Positions 37,184 to 47,323 are shown, numbered from the stretch's first letter. The stretch is 64,000 nucleotides of DNA from Roseivirga spongicola (GCF_001592965.1 NZ_LRPC01000001.1:620001-684000); one strand, 5' to 3'. Program-made: numbers and translations. The notes: a model not told the origin generated them from the sequence alone.

Positions 37184-39082
37184 TTAAAGCCCTGCTCCCT
37201 TAATGATATCATCTACTACCTCAGGGTTGAGAAGCGTGGAGGTGTCACCAAGGTTTGAAAGGTCTTTGCTAGCTACTTTTCTGAGTATTCTACGCATGAT
37301 TTTTCCAGAGCGAGTTTTTGGCAAGCCTGGCACAATCTGCACCACATCTGGCTTGGCAATTGGCCCAATGATTTTACGAACCGTATCCTTAATTTCATCT
37401 TTAAGGCTTTCTTCGGTTCTGCCAGACATATCGCAGATTACATAGGCATAAATGCCTTGTCCTTTCACATCGTGCGGATAACCCACCACTGCCGACTCTA
37501 TCACTTTCGGATGTTCGTTGATGGCATTTTCCACCTCAGCCGTTCCCATTCTATGGCCAGAAACATTAATTACATCATCTACTCGACCCAGAATTCTCAA
37601 GTAGCCATCATGGTCGCGTTTAGCACCATCTCCAGTAAAGTACATGCCTTTATAGGTAGAGAAATAGACATTTTTACACTTTTCATGATCGCCATATGTT
37701 GTGCGAAGAATAGAAGGCCATGGGAATTTGATGCAGAGATTTCCCTCCACATTGTTACCTGTGAGTTCCTTTCCATCAGCATCTACAATGATGGGTTGAA
37801 TGCCTGGAAGCGGAAGCGAAGCATGAGCTGGCTTGTTCGGGGTAATTCCTGCCAAGGCCGAAACCATAATTCCTCCAGTTTCCGTTTGCCACCAAGTATC
37901 TACTAGCGGGCAATTGCCCTTACCAATATGATCGTGATACCAATGCCATGCCTCTTCGTTGATAGGTTCACCTACCGAACCTATTACTTTCAATGACTGA
38001 AGGCTATAAGGCTCTACTGGCTCTAGGCCGTGCGCTTGTAAAGCTCTTATGGCAGTAGGAGCGGTGTAAAACTGATTCACTTCATATTTATCACAGATTT
38101 CCCAGAACCTACCTGCATGAGGGAAGGTTGGAACCCCTTCAAACATCAGGGTAGTTGCTCCAGACAAAAGAGGACCATATACAATGTATGAGTGACCTGT
38201 AATCCAACCAATGTCTGCAGTACACCAATAAACATCTCCCTGAGTGTACTGAAACACATTCTCAAAGGAATATTGTGCGTAAACCATGTAGCCGCCAGTA
38301 GTATGAACCACACCTTTTGGTTTACCCGTTGAGCCAGAAGTGTAGAGAATAAAGAGCATGTCTTCAGAGTCTACTTCAACCGCCTTAAATTCTTTAGGTT
38401 GACCTTCAATGGCATGATGCCACCAGATGTCACGGCCCTCTTCCATGGTTACTTCTTGCCCTGTTCGGTTCAGAACAATTACTTTTTCTACGCAGGAGCA
38501 CTTTTCTAAAGCCTCATCTACCACTGCTTTTACGTCAATTTGCTTGGCTCCTCTGAAGTTGCCATCTGAAGTAAGCACCATTTTGGCTTCGCAATCATTG
38601 ATTCTATCGGCTAGAGAAGATGAGGAGAAACCCGCAAAAACTACCGAGTGAATGGCTCCAATTCTAGCACAGGCCAGCATAGCCACTGCTGCCTCAGGCA
38701 CCATTGGCATGTAGATAATTACCCTGTCGCCTTTACCAACTCCTTGCGACTGCAAAGCATTGCAAAATTGGTTGGTCATTTCATACAACTCTCGATAAGT
38801 GACAATTCGGTTGGTTTCATTCGGGTCGTTCGGCTCCCAAATAATTGCAGGCGTATCCCCTTTGGTGTAGAGGTATCTTTCAAAGATGTTCTCCGTGATA
38901 TTCAACTTGCCATTGACAAACCACTTTACGTCTGGCCCCTCAAAATCCCATTCTAAGGTTTTATCCCAAGATTTGCGCCAATGAAAAGACTCTGCAATTC
39001 TAGACCAGAAGGCTTCTGGCTCAAGTACACTTTTTTGGTATTCGTGGATATATCCTGAAAGGGTTTGAATTTTATGGCTCAT
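37184..39082 (-). CDS. acs: acetyl-CoA synthetase (AMP-forming)
   Basis: 632 residues. It activates acetate to acetyl-CoA through acetyl-AMP. The adenylation motifs are ILYTSGSTGKPKGVVH, DTWWQTETGG and YFTGDGAKRDHDGY. The catalytic lysine is in PKTRSGKIMRR, which is also the usual site of inhibitory acetylation. The N-terminal ACS domain (WSRIAESFHWRKSWDK) supports the specific acs call over other acyl-CoA ligases. It is monocistronic by appearance. Confidence 0.96.
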   Translation of the reverse strand: MSHKIQTLSGYIHEYQKSVLEPEAFWSRIAESFHWRKSWDKTLEWDFEGPDVKWFVNGKLNITENIFERYLYTKGDTPAIIWEPNDPNETNRIVTYRELYEMTNQFCNALQSQGVGKGDRVIIYMPMVPEAAVAMLACARIGAIHSVVFAGFSSSSLADRINDCEAKMVLTSDGNFRGAKQIDVKAVVDEALEKCSCVEKVIVLNRTGQEVTMEEGRDIWWHHAIEGQPKEFKAVEVDSEDMLFILYTSGSTGKPKGVVHTTGGYMVYAQYSFENVFQYTQGDVYWCTADIGWITGHSYIVYGPLLSGATTLMFEGVPTFPHAGRFWEICDKYEVNQFYTAPTAIRALQAHGLEPVEPYSLQSLKVIGSVGEPINEEAWHWYHDHIGKGNCPLVDTWWQTETGGIMVSALAGITPNKPAHASLPLPGIQPIIVDADGKELTGNNVEGNLCIKFPWPSILRTTYGDHEKCKNVYFSTYKGMYFTGDGAKRDHDGYLRILGRVDDVINVSGHRMGTAEVENAINEHPKVIESAVVGYPHDVKGQGIYAYVICDMSGRTEESLKDEIKDTVRKIIGPIAKPDVVQIVPGLPKTRSGKIMRRILRKVASKDLSNLGDTSTLLNPEVVDDIIKGAGL

Positions 39083-39205
39083 AGGTGCTGAGTTGAATTG
39101 TCAATTAGAAATTAGCAATAATCAATTGGCCGAATAAGTTAATGGATTCCGCTTTTAAGCCCAATGCTATTGGTAAAAATGGCAGTATTGTTCAGGTTTT
39201 GGATG

Positions 39206-39249
39206 CAAAAATGCGCTCCCAACGAAAATACTGTTTCGTGAGAGCGCAT
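39206..39249 (-). terminator. intrinsic terminator after the first FtsX-type permease gene
   Basis: Stem ATGCGCTC (39211-39218) with GAGCGCAT (39242-39249), and an inner stem ACGAAA/TTTCGT. It is followed on the minus strand by TTTTT. It lies 22 nt beyond the permease stop. Confidence 0.7.
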
Positions 39250-39271
39250 CTGACATTTCTTTGTTTCGACC

Positions 39272-41629
39272 TTACTCGTACCTCAAACTCTTTACTGGGT
39301 TTGCACTAGCTGCTCTGATGGAGTGATAGCCAACGGTCATTATGGTGATTAGCAAAGAAGCTACTCCTGCAATGAGGAAGACAATGGCGCTGATTTGAAT
39401 TCTGTATTCAAAATCACCAAGCCAATTATCCATAAAAAAGTAGGCTAAAGGTGCTGCAATCAAAAAGCCGATGCCTACAAGAACCAAGAAGCCTTTAGAC
39501 ATGATAAGCATCAGATTCAGAATGCCAGCTCCCAAGACTTTTCTAATGCCAATTTCCTTTATTCTTTGTTCTGCGGCAAAGCTCGCCAAGCCAAATAGAC
39601 CGAGAAGTGAAATGAAAATGGCAATACCAGAAAAGTAGTTGGCCAACAAACCAATGGTAGTTTCTCCTCGGTATAGGTTTTCATAAGTTTCGTCTAGAAA
39701 CCTATAAGTGAATGGGTAGTTGGGGTTCAATTCTTTGGTTAGATCTTCCAAATAGCCAATTCCAGCTTCCGTATTACCATTCATTTTAGCGATAAAGTAA
39801 TTGGCGTTTTCAGGCCGAAGCGAGATAACTATCGGGTCGATGTTTTGGTGAAGAGAGCTGAAGTGAAAGTCTTTAACAATCCCGATCACCTTGCCGGTTC
39901 TACCCCAAAAAGTGACTGGGTAATTCAACGGATCTTCAACATTCATGGCTTTTGCCGTTTGCTCGTTTATAATCACGTTGAGCGTATCGCTAACTAAGTT
40001 AGGGTCGAAGGTTCTACCCTCTAGCATTTCCATCCCTAAGGTCTCAATAAAGCCTTCGCCTACCTGCAATACATTAAAGAGTGTTTCATTTTGATCCGTT
40101 TTTCCTTCCCAGCTATACCCACCAGAAGTAGAGGAACCAATATTAATTGGGGTGTTACTAGCTACTGTGATATTTGTAAAACTGGGGTTATCTAAAACCC
40201 GAGAAATGAAAAGCTCAGCACTTTGTTCATTGGCCAAATCTCCTTCAATAGGCAGGTAAACAATGTTTTCTTTCTGATAACCTAGGTTTTTATTCTTCAC
40301 AAATTCCATTTGTTGATGGATGACCAAAGTTGAGATGATCAAAAATGTAGAGATTAGGAATTGAAAAACTACAAGGCCCTTTCTAATTCCGTTCGACCAG
40401 CCCGAAGTTTTAAAACTTCCTTTGAGAACGCTCACAGGTTTAAAGCTGGATAGAATCATGGCTGGGTAACTGCCTGCCAAAACACCAACTATTAGCCCAA
40501 CTCCAATCAGCAGTCCGATTTGATTAACGTTTTGGTAGCTGAATGTCAGCTCTCTTTGAATCAGTTCATTTAATGAAGGGATAAGTAAGGAAATAAATAA
40601 GCCACTCAGCAATGCCGAAATGAGCGCCATAATGGTGGACTCACCAATGAATTGAAAAACCAATTGCTTTCGAGACGACCCAACCACTTTTTTCACCCCA
40701 ACTTCTTTTGCTCTTTTGGTAGACCTTGCCGTGGCGAGGTTCATAAAGTTGATACAAGCAATTACTAAAATGAAAATGGCTACTACAGAAAATAGCCTAA
40801 CGTATACTATTCTGCCTCCAGATTGCTTGCCATCTTCCCAGCTGCCTTTTAGGTAAAGATCTTTAAGTGGAAAAAGAAATAGATCGACCACTGAGCCCTC
40901 GTTTCGCTCTTTTACAAACCCTTTTATCTTTTCGTTAAAGGCTTGATGGTCTACTCCTGGCTGAAGTTTCACCATTCCTCTGATGCCATTATTACCCCAG
41001 TCTTCCAGCCAATCATTCTGTCTGAGCCAAGGTTCATAGGGCATTACAAAATCGAAGGTCATTGAAGAAGTTGTAGGCACATCTTCAAAAACACCGCCTA
41101 CTTGATATTCTCCCCAGCCATTAACTGAAAGGCTTTGGCCTAGGGCAGTTTTATCTCCGAATATCTTCTCTTTTAAGCTCTGCGATAAATAAAGAACGGT
41201 CGGCTCTACTAATGAATTCTCTTTTGAGCCTTCGATAAATTTGGTGGAGAAAATATGGAAGAAATCTTCGCTCGCTACACGACCAGTTTCTTTAAAGCTC
41301 TGATCTCCATTAGTGAATAATCGTTCTTGCTCCCAAGTGAATTGGGCAAAATGCTCTACTTCAGGCATGGCTTCCTTCATAGCATCTTTCAGCGGGCCAG
41401 GATTAGCCGATGTAGTGAAAACCGTTCCAGAATAGTCCTGATTTTCCATCATCTGATAGATTCGGTCTACATCTGAATGAAACTGATCGTATTGTTTTTC
41501 GCCCTGAATATAAATGAGCAATAGCATGCTGGCTGTAATACCAACGGTAAGGCCTAATACATTGAGTAATGCATAGGCGCGCTCTTTCCAGAAAACCCGA
41601 AGAGCGGTTTTAATGATTGTTTTAAACAT
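39272..41629 (-). CDS. FtsX/MacB-type ABC transporter permease (copy 1)
   Basis: 785 residues from the ATG at 41629 (MFKTIIKTALRVFW). The longer frame to 41692 adds 21 residues that do not match the family. It has the Bacteroidota double-FtsX layout: TM, a large MacB-like periplasmic domain, three TMs with the GVKKVVGSSRKQLVFQFIGE loop, a second periplasmic domain, and three TMs with GIRKVLGAGILN. No ATPase is encoded in the protein or near it. Such permeases usually join a separate MacB/LolD-type ATPase and are tied to envelope stress or peptide/antibiotic export. It is a paralogue of the next gene. Confidence 0.88.
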   Translation of the reverse strand: MFKTIIKTALRVFWKERAYALLNVLGLTVGITASMLLLIYIQGEKQYDQFHSDVDRIYQMMENQDYSGTVFTTSANPGPLKDAMKEAMPEVEHFAQFTWEQERLFTNGDQSFKETGRVASEDFFHIFSTKFIEGSKENSLVEPTVLYLSQSLKEKIFGDKTALGQSLSVNGWGEYQVGGVFEDVPTTSSMTFDFVMPYEPWLRQNDWLEDWGNNGIRGMVKLQPGVDHQAFNEKIKGFVKERNEGSVVDLFLFPLKDLYLKGSWEDGKQSGGRIVYVRLFSVVAIFILVIACINFMNLATARSTKRAKEVGVKKVVGSSRKQLVFQFIGESTIMALISALLSGLFISLLIPSLNELIQRELTFSYQNVNQIGLLIGVGLIVGVLAGSYPAMILSSFKPVSVLKGSFKTSGWSNGIRKGLVVFQFLISTFLIISTLVIHQQMEFVKNKNLGYQKENIVYLPIEGDLANEQSAELFISRVLDNPSFTNITVASNTPINIGSSTSGGYSWEGKTDQNETLFNVLQVGEGFIETLGMEMLEGRTFDPNLVSDTLNVIINEQTAKAMNVEDPLNYPVTFWGRTGKVIGIVKDFHFSSLHQNIDPIVISLRPENANYFIAKMNGNTEAGIGYLEDLTKELNPNYPFTYRFLDETYENLYRGETTIGLLANYFSGIAIFISLLGLFGLASFAAEQRIKEIGIRKVLGAGILNLMLIMSKGFLVLVGIGFLIAAPLAYFFMDNWLGDFEYRIQISAIVFLIAGVASLLITIMTVGYHSIRAASANPVKSLRYE

Positions 41630-41751
41630 GTTTTGAGTTTTTAGACCTAAAAAAATGAATTCACTAGGAAGACGAACCCCTAGAGAACTCATTACACAGA
41701 CTCAAAAAATGTTAGTTGGTTGCAAAGAAAAATCAAGAACCGCTCTAAGAA

Positions 41752-44409
41752 CTACTCCATTCGTAAAGCATTCGCAGGATTATTTTTTATTGTCTTGAAA
41801 GCGATCAGGCTGATTGTTGCGCCAATCAACAAGACTACTCCAGCGGCAGTGACACCGTAAACCATTGGGCTAATACCCGACTGATAAGTGAAATTGCTAA
41901 GCCAATCGCTCATAAAATAGATGGATATTGGAATGGCAACAACTAACGAAGCTCCAGCAATAAAAAGATACTTCATATTCATCAACCAAAGGATTTGCTT
42001 AGCCGATGCTCCTAACACTTTTCTGATGCTAATCTCTTTTACTCTCTGCTTGATGACCAAAGAAATAACACCTAACAAACCTCCACAAGCCAAGAATATT
42101 GAAATGACAGAAAGAATCACCGTAAGCCTAAGTGTTCGTGCCTCTTCCTGATATAGCTCTTCAATTTGGCTATCTAGAAATCTATAACTAAAGTCAATTT
42201 CAGGAACAACTTCCGTGAACTTAGATTCAACCTGCTCCATAATCTCAGGTAAATTATTCGGGCTGAATTTGGTCACCAAATAATTTGTAGCATTCTCATT
42301 AACCATCAAAATCATTGGCCTAATCGGAACATGCAAAGAATTATAGTGGAAGTCTTTTACCACCCCGACAACAGTACCTTTTACCAACTCCTCATTGTTC
42401 ACCCAATACAGCTGCTTCCCTACAGGGTCTTCAGCATTCAGGTCGCGAACAGCGGTTTCATTCAACACAAAAGCTGTTCCGGCAGAGTCGGCCGCAAACA
42501 CATCGTCTAGCATTCTGCCATCTGCCATTTCCAGACTCAGCGTGCTGGCAACATCTTTATCTACAAACATTTCAGAAGCATCTACCCTCAACTGTGGATT
42601 CTCTTCTAAGTATAAAGGATGCTGATTGAATTGCCCTCCAGGAACATTAGAAACAGCCGAAGTTTGGCTAATTCCAGGAATGGCCGTCAGCTCATCCTTA
42701 AGCACCTTAATTTTCTGACTACTTGTTTGCCCTACAATTTCCAACACCATTAGATTTTCCTGATCGAAGCCTAAATCCTTATCCTTCAAAAACTGAATTT
42801 GATTACGAATAATCAGGCTTCCGCTAATGAGAATAACTGTTGCCACCAGCTGAACTCCCAGCAGACCATTTCTCAAATTTGAACCACCTAGCTTGGATAG
42901 TTTTAAGCCTCTCAAAATACTACCAGCCTCAAAAGAATTCAGATAGACAGAAGGATATAGCGCTGAAACCACAGCAGTAAACACGGCAATCAAAACCATG
43001 AAAACCACAACATCTGCTTGCCATAAATTTTCAATGACAACACTTCCATTAACTAGGTGATTGAAAGGCGTTTCGAGCGAATACATAACGAAAACAGCGA
43101 TAAACAATGCCAGAAAAGTAGTTACTAAAGCTTCTACACTGAACTGAGCAAAAATTTGTGATCGGAAAGCGCCAAGCGTCTTTTTCACCCCTACTTCTTT
43201 CAGTCTCTGGGCCGCTCTAGCTGTATTCAGGTTTACAAAATTGATAATAGAAATAAGTAGGATGAATAGTGCGCTTACTCCATATATAATCAGGTAACTA
43301 AAGCTACCATTGGGCTCCAACTCCCAGCGAATATTAGAGTGTAAGTGAATGTCTTGAATAGGCTGAAGTTCGAAACCAACTTCTCTGGCCTTCAGGCTTT
43401 CGATATCATCATCCGACCAATTGAGGTACTTAGGCGCCCAATCGGGAATTTTGGCCTCTAGGTTTTCAGCCGATGCACCAGCACTCAACTTAACGTAGTT
43501 GAAGTGCCCAAAATCGTCCCAAGACATCCAAGGGTCATTAAAGTCTAGCGACTTTATACTCACATAAGAAATAATAAAGTTGAAGTGGAAGTGAGACGCT
43601 TTAGGAGCATCCTCCACAACTGCTGCTACCTCTAGCATGTCTTCCATCCCGTTGAAGCTTAATCTTTCCCCAACTGGATTTTCATCTCCAAAAAATCGCT
43701 TAGCAGTTGACTCTGAAAGCACAATGGCCCATGAGGTTTTCAATGCCTCTTTAGCATCACCTTGAATGGTTTTAAAGCTAAATACATCGAAAAAAGTACT
43801 GTCTGCAAAGAACCCGTCACTCACCTCATGTTCAACATTATTCTGCCTATGGGTAAGCAAAACACTTGCTTTGGTTAGGCCAGGACCATAAATAGGAGAA
43901 AGACTTACTGCTTGAACTACTTCAGGAAAATCACTGACCATGGCTTGTGCCATTGGGTGAGGCGTACGCGTTTGAGGATTTTCATTCATCCATGCAATGC
44001 GATAAATGTCATCGGCATTTTCGAAATGAGAGTCATAAGACGTCTCGAACTTCAGGTGTAAATAAATAAATCCACAAACGGTAAAGGCCAGAATGAGGCC
44101 TAATAAATGAAAGCTCGTTTGCATTTTATGACGCATTATTCCGCGCCAGGCAAATTTGAAATAGCTTCTGTACATGATGATTAAATTTGAGTTTTGACCG
44201 ATTTTTTTAACCGCGAAAGGACGCAGGAAATTGAACAAGTGGAACCAGTAATGAAGGTTAGCCCTCCACTTAGAGTTCTCCTCTCGCTCTGCTTGATAAT
44301 ATTCAAAGAGATCACCTTCTATTTCTTCTAACAATCGCCCTTTGCAGAACCAATGCAACAGCCGACTGCCAATTTTAGGTGGCTCAAAAAAGTTTTTAGA
44401 ATGAGACAA
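41752..44409 (-). CDS. FtsX/MacB-type ABC permease with N-terminal prefix domain (copy 2)
   Basis: 885 residues. The first ~80 residues (FFEPPKIGSRLLHWFCKG, then LLEEIEGDLFEYYQ) form the permease prefix domain seen in transporters that are paired with PadR regulators. Then comes the double-FtsX body, with GVKKTLGAFRSQIFAQFSVE and SIRKVLGASAKQILWL loops. Its start overlaps the padR gene by 14 nt, so both are controlled from the padR promoter. There is again no ATPase. Function is probably export or envelope maintenance; the substrate is unknown. Confidence 0.9.
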   Translation of the reverse strand: MSHSKNFFEPPKIGSRLLHWFCKGRLLEEIEGDLFEYYQAEREENSKWRANLHYWFHLFNFLRPFAVKKIGQNSNLIIMYRSYFKFAWRGIMRHKMQTSFHLLGLILAFTVCGFIYLHLKFETSYDSHFENADDIYRIAWMNENPQTRTPHPMAQAMVSDFPEVVQAVSLSPIYGPGLTKASVLLTHRQNNVEHEVSDGFFADSTFFDVFSFKTIQGDAKEALKTSWAIVLSESTAKRFFGDENPVGERLSFNGMEDMLEVAAVVEDAPKASHFHFNFIISYVSIKSLDFNDPWMSWDDFGHFNYVKLSAGASAENLEAKIPDWAPKYLNWSDDDIESLKAREVGFELQPIQDIHLHSNIRWELEPNGSFSYLIIYGVSALFILLISIINFVNLNTARAAQRLKEVGVKKTLGAFRSQIFAQFSVEALVTTFLALFIAVFVMYSLETPFNHLVNGSVVIENLWQADVVVFMVLIAVFTAVVSALYPSVYLNSFEAGSILRGLKLSKLGGSNLRNGLLGVQLVATVILISGSLIIRNQIQFLKDKDLGFDQENLMVLEIVGQTSSQKIKVLKDELTAIPGISQTSAVSNVPGGQFNQHPLYLEENPQLRVDASEMFVDKDVASTLSLEMADGRMLDDVFAADSAGTAFVLNETAVRDLNAEDPVGKQLYWVNNEELVKGTVVGVVKDFHYNSLHVPIRPMILMVNENATNYLVTKFSPNNLPEIMEQVESKFTEVVPEIDFSYRFLDSQIEELYQEEARTLRLTVILSVISIFLACGGLLGVISLVIKQRVKEISIRKVLGASAKQILWLMNMKYLFIAGASLVVAIPISIYFMSDWLSNFTYQSGISPMVYGVTAAGVVLLIGATISLIAFKTIKNNPANALRME

Positions 44410-44743
44410 CTCTGGCTAGTTTGAGTGCTACATCTGGTATCTGACTGAACAAGCTATTGCGCAGCTCATGGTTTTTCTCCAATGCCCGTTTACCTTCGGC
44501 AGTAATAGTGAACAAGCGCTTTCTACGGCCGCCTCTTTCATGGGTCGCATCAGCCAAATTAGAATCTAAGAATCCCTTTTCTTCCAACCTGCTCAGAGCA
44601 GAATGGACAGCACCTATAGCTACCTTTCTTTTGGTTTGATTGATAATTTCTTCCCGAATACTCAAACCATAAGCCTCAGGATAAAGCACTCCAACAATTA
44701 AAAGCACCAACTCTTCAAACTCACCTAACTGCGTTCCTTTCAT
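44396..44743 (-). CDS. PadR-family transcriptional regulator
   Basis: 115 residues with a winged-helix fold. Family segments are LGEFEELVLLIVGVLYPEAYG, VAIGAVHSALSRLEEKGFL and GGRRKRLFTITAEGKRAL. PadR proteins are usually repressors released by a ligand or stress. The gene directly overlaps the permease it presumably controls. An 8-bp perfect inverted repeat flanks the -7 element upstream, consistent with self-repression. Confidence 0.93.
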   Translation of the reverse strand: MKGTQLGEFEELVLLIVGVLYPEAYGLSIREEIINQTKRKVAIGAVHSALSRLEEKGFLDSNLADATHERGGRRKRLFTITAEGKRALEKNHELRNSLFSQIPDVALKLARVVSF

Positions 44744-44760
44744 CTATCCAATTTTCGTAT

Positions 44761-44800
44761 TTGTAGAACAAACATAGAAACAAATTCTACAATTATGAAA
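44761..44800 (-). promoter_or_regulatory. padR promoter with overlapping inverted-repeat operator
   Basis: On the minus strand: TTTC (44800-44797), a 20-nt spacer, then TATGTTTG (44776-44769) as the -7 element. A perfect inverted repeat TTGTAGAA (44792-44785) ... TTCTACAA (44768-44761), with a 16-nt gap, surrounds the -7 element and the start region. A repressor bound there would block polymerase. The start codon is at 44743. Confidence 0.65.
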
Positions 44801-44820
44801 TTTGATTTCAAAGAAGACAT

Positions 44821-44849
44821 AAAAAAAGCAGGACATACCATCCTGCTTT
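44821..44849 (-). terminator. intrinsic terminator after the TolB-like gene
   Basis: Stem AAAGCAGGA (44825-44833) with TCCTGCTTT (44841-44849) and loop CATACCA, followed by seven T on the minus strand. It separates the TolB-like gene from the padR promoter. Confidence 0.85.
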
Positions 44850-44900
44850 ATTCAATAAATGCGCTATTTCAAGGCGTTCTCGGGCAATCATTAATACCTC

Positions 44901-46025
44901 TTACCCCCCAATCCACTCAGCTACGAAGAGGTTGGTATCTCTTGTTCCGCCATTGTTTCGGTTAGAAGAGAACACAATGTACTTGCCATCATTTGAGAAA
45001 ACAGGGAAAGCATCGAAGGTTTCATCATGGGTGATTCTGGTTAAACCAGTTCCATCAGTATTAATCATGTATAGGTTGAAAGGAAAACCTCTGGTTGCCG
45101 TATGATTACTGGCAAAGATGATTTTCTCGCCCGAGGGATGAAAAAACGGTGCCCAATTGGCCTGTCCTAAGTCTGAAAGTTTTCTCAAGTCGCTGCCATC
45201 TGCATTGCAAATGTAAAGCTCCATGTCGGTTGGCATTACAAGGCCTTCGGCCAACAAGTCTTGGTACTCTCTTATCTCTTCTTCAGTTTTTGGTCTCGAA
45301 GAACGGAAGATCAACTTACTACCATCAGGAGAGAAGAAAGCTCCTCCATCATAACCTAATTCACTAGTGATTTGCTTTACATCCGAGCCATCAATATTCA
45401 TGGTAAAAAGCTCCAAATCGCCAGTCCTCATGGAAGTGAAAACAATTTTGTCTCCCTTTGGAGAAACCGTGGCCTCTGCATCGTAACCTGGCTCACTAGT
45501 CAATTGGTTAATGATATTTCCATCAAGATCTGCAGTGAAAATATCGAAGCTCGGATAAATAGGCCAAACATATTTGCCATCAGCTCTTCTTTCTGGAACA
45601 GGAGGACAGTCCTCATCTCCTAAATGAGTGGAGCCGTAAACTATTGTTTTATTATCTGGCAAAAAGTAAGAACAAGTTGTTCTGCCCATTCCGGTGCTCA
45701 CCATGGTTGGAGCATTATTCTTCAGGTCATCATTTCTCCAGTCTGTAACATAAATTTGGTCGCAGTTTGCTCCCCATTGGCTGTAATCTGACTGAAAAAC
45801 CAAGTAATTATCATCAAAGCTCCAATAAGCCTCTGCATTGTTTCCACCAAAGGTCAGTTGTTTAATATTCTTCAGATACTTCATTTCTTCTGGGTGAAGA
45901 AGAAGCGAGTCAGCAGCAGAATGTGCATCGGTTGTGGTAGTGCTATTCGACTTTTCCTGATTACAAGAAGCTAATGTTACAAGGGTTACTAATAGTAGTA
46001 GATAATGTCTAATCATGATGGGCAA
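44901..46025 (-). CDS. TolB-like PD40 beta-propeller lipoprotein
   Basis: 374 residues. The lipobox TLASC gives lipidated C21 (C18 if the second ATG, MIRHYLLL, is used). The remainder contains repeated PD40/TolB motifs: AEATVSPKGDKIVFTSMRTG, GGAFFSPDGSKLIFRSSRP, FFHPSGEKIIFASNH and PVFSNDGKYIVFSSNR, enough for a propeller. These proteins bind ligands or partners in the periplasm or at the surface; no enzyme site is visible. It diverges from the M28 peptidase gene over a 50-nt gap, so promoters overlap. Confidence 0.85.
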   Translation of the reverse strand: MPIMIRHYLLLLVTLVTLASCNQEKSNSTTTTDAHSAADSLLLHPEEMKYLKNIKQLTFGGNNAEAYWSFDDNYLVFQSDYSQWGANCDQIYVTDWRNDDLKNNAPTMVSTGMGRTTCSYFLPDNKTIVYGSTHLGDEDCPPVPERRADGKYVWPIYPSFDIFTADLDGNIINQLTSEPGYDAEATVSPKGDKIVFTSMRTGDLELFTMNIDGSDVKQITSELGYDGGAFFSPDGSKLIFRSSRPKTEEEIREYQDLLAEGLVMPTDMELYICNADGSDLRKLSDLGQANWAPFFHPSGEKIIFASNHTATRGFPFNLYMINTDGTGLTRITHDETFDAFPVFSNDGKYIVFSSNRNNGGTRDTNLFVAEWIGG

Positions 46026-46075
46026 TTAATGCCGCGAAGATAATCATTATTATCTTTGACTTAAATCTTGAGCAT

Positions 46076-47311
46076 ATGAAGCGACTTTATACCATTCTCG
46101 CCTTGGCTTTTTTAGCATCGGCTTGTACAGACTTTACCACCGACAAAGAGTTGATGACTGGCCTAAAGGAAGACATTACTTATTTAGCAAGCGATGACTT
46201 GGAAGGCAGAGCTATTGGTACCGATGGTGAGGTGTTAGCTGCAAAATATATTGCCGATAAATTCAGGGAAATAGGTCTGGAACCAAAAGGAACCGATAGA
46301 TACTTTCAGGTTTTTAAGGTGAATAAGCCTTCAAACCCACATGAAGAGGCCGTAATTGGAACGAATGGAGAAGGTATTTCTGGCAGAAATGTAGTGGGCT
46401 ATATAGACAATGGTGCTGAGTATACCATTGCTCTGGGTGCGCATTACGATCATTTAGGCTACGGCAATGAAGGCTCTTTGTACAGAGGTGAAGGTCAGGC
46501 AATACACAATGGTGCCGATGATAATGCCAGTGGAACAGCTGCTTTAATTCAATTGGCAGAGATTTATGCTGGCAAAAAGGCTAATTACAACTTCTTGTTC
46601 GTAGCCTTTTCTGGTGAAGAGAATGGTCTTTGGGGATCTAACTATTACTCAAAGAACTCAACGGTATCGATAGATAGCATTAACTACATGATTAATATGG
46701 ATATGGTTGGTAGGTTGAAGGAAGACAACTCTTTGGCTATATATGGAGCAGGAACTAGTCCGGTGTGGAATGAGGTAATTAATAAAGTGAATTACGATTC
46801 ATTAAAGCTTGTTACCACCGAATCTGGAGTAGGTCCATCTGACCATACGTCTTTCTATCTGCAAGACATCCCAGTACTTCACTTTTTCACCGGTCAGCAT
46901 GAAGATTACCACAGACCTACTGATGATGAGGATAAGATTAATTACCCTGGTATGATTAAGGTGATCAGATACATAGAAAGGCTGATAGATAACCTAGATG
47001 ATAAAGAGAGGCTAGCATTTACCAAAACTAAAGATGATTCTGGCGACTCTCCAAGGTTTACGGTTTCCCTCGGAGTGGTTCCAGATTACTTATATGATGG
47101 AAAGGGCATGCGTATTGACGGAGTAACCGAAGGAAAACCCGCCTCTGCAGCCGGAATGGAAAAAGGAGATGTTGTAATGAAGTTAGGAGACTCTACCATT
47201 GTAGACATGATGGGCTATATGCGAGCATTAAGCGCATTTGAATCTGGCGATGAAACCACCGTAGAGTTCAAGCGTGGAGAAGAAATAAAAACAGCTAAGG
47301 TTAAGTTCTAA
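46076..47311 (+). CDS. M28-family metallopeptidase lipoprotein with C-terminal PDZ domain
   Basis: 411 residues. The lipobox LASAC gives lipidated C17. Zinc-site residues of M28 aminopeptidases are all present: H123 in GAHYDHLG, D148/D149 in GADDNASG, E181/E182 in SGEENGLWGS, D209 in NMDMVGR and H279 in HEDYH. Residues ~320-411 form a PDZ domain (VTEGKPASAAGMEKGDVV). It probably trims peptides in the periplasm or at the cell surface. A possible -7 element TATCTTTG at 46051-46058 lies close upstream. Confidence 0.93.
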   Translation: MKRLYTILALAFLASACTDFTTDKELMTGLKEDITYLASDDLEGRAIGTDGEVLAAKYIADKFREIGLEPKGTDRYFQVFKVNKPSNPHEEAVIGTNGEGISGRNVVGYIDNGAEYTIALGAHYDHLGYGNEGSLYRGEGQAIHNGADDNASGTAALIQLAEIYAGKKANYNFLFVAFSGEENGLWGSNYYSKNSTVSIDSINYMINMDMVGRLKEDNSLAIYGAGTSPVWNEVINKVNYDSLKLVTTESGVGPSDHTSFYLQDIPVLHFFTGQHEDYHRPTDDEDKINYPGMIKVIRYIERLIDNLDDKERLAFTKTKDDSGDSPRFTVSLGVVPDYLYDGKGMRIDGVTEGKPASAAGMEKGDVVMKLGDSTIVDMMGYMRALSAFESGDETTVEFKRGEEIKTAKVKF

Positions 47312-47323
47312 ATTGGTTTTTGC

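Noticed and set aside
39272-44409. A complete MacAB-type efflux system
   Set aside because: No ATP-binding protein, MacA adaptor or outer-membrane channel is encoded nearby; only permeases are present.
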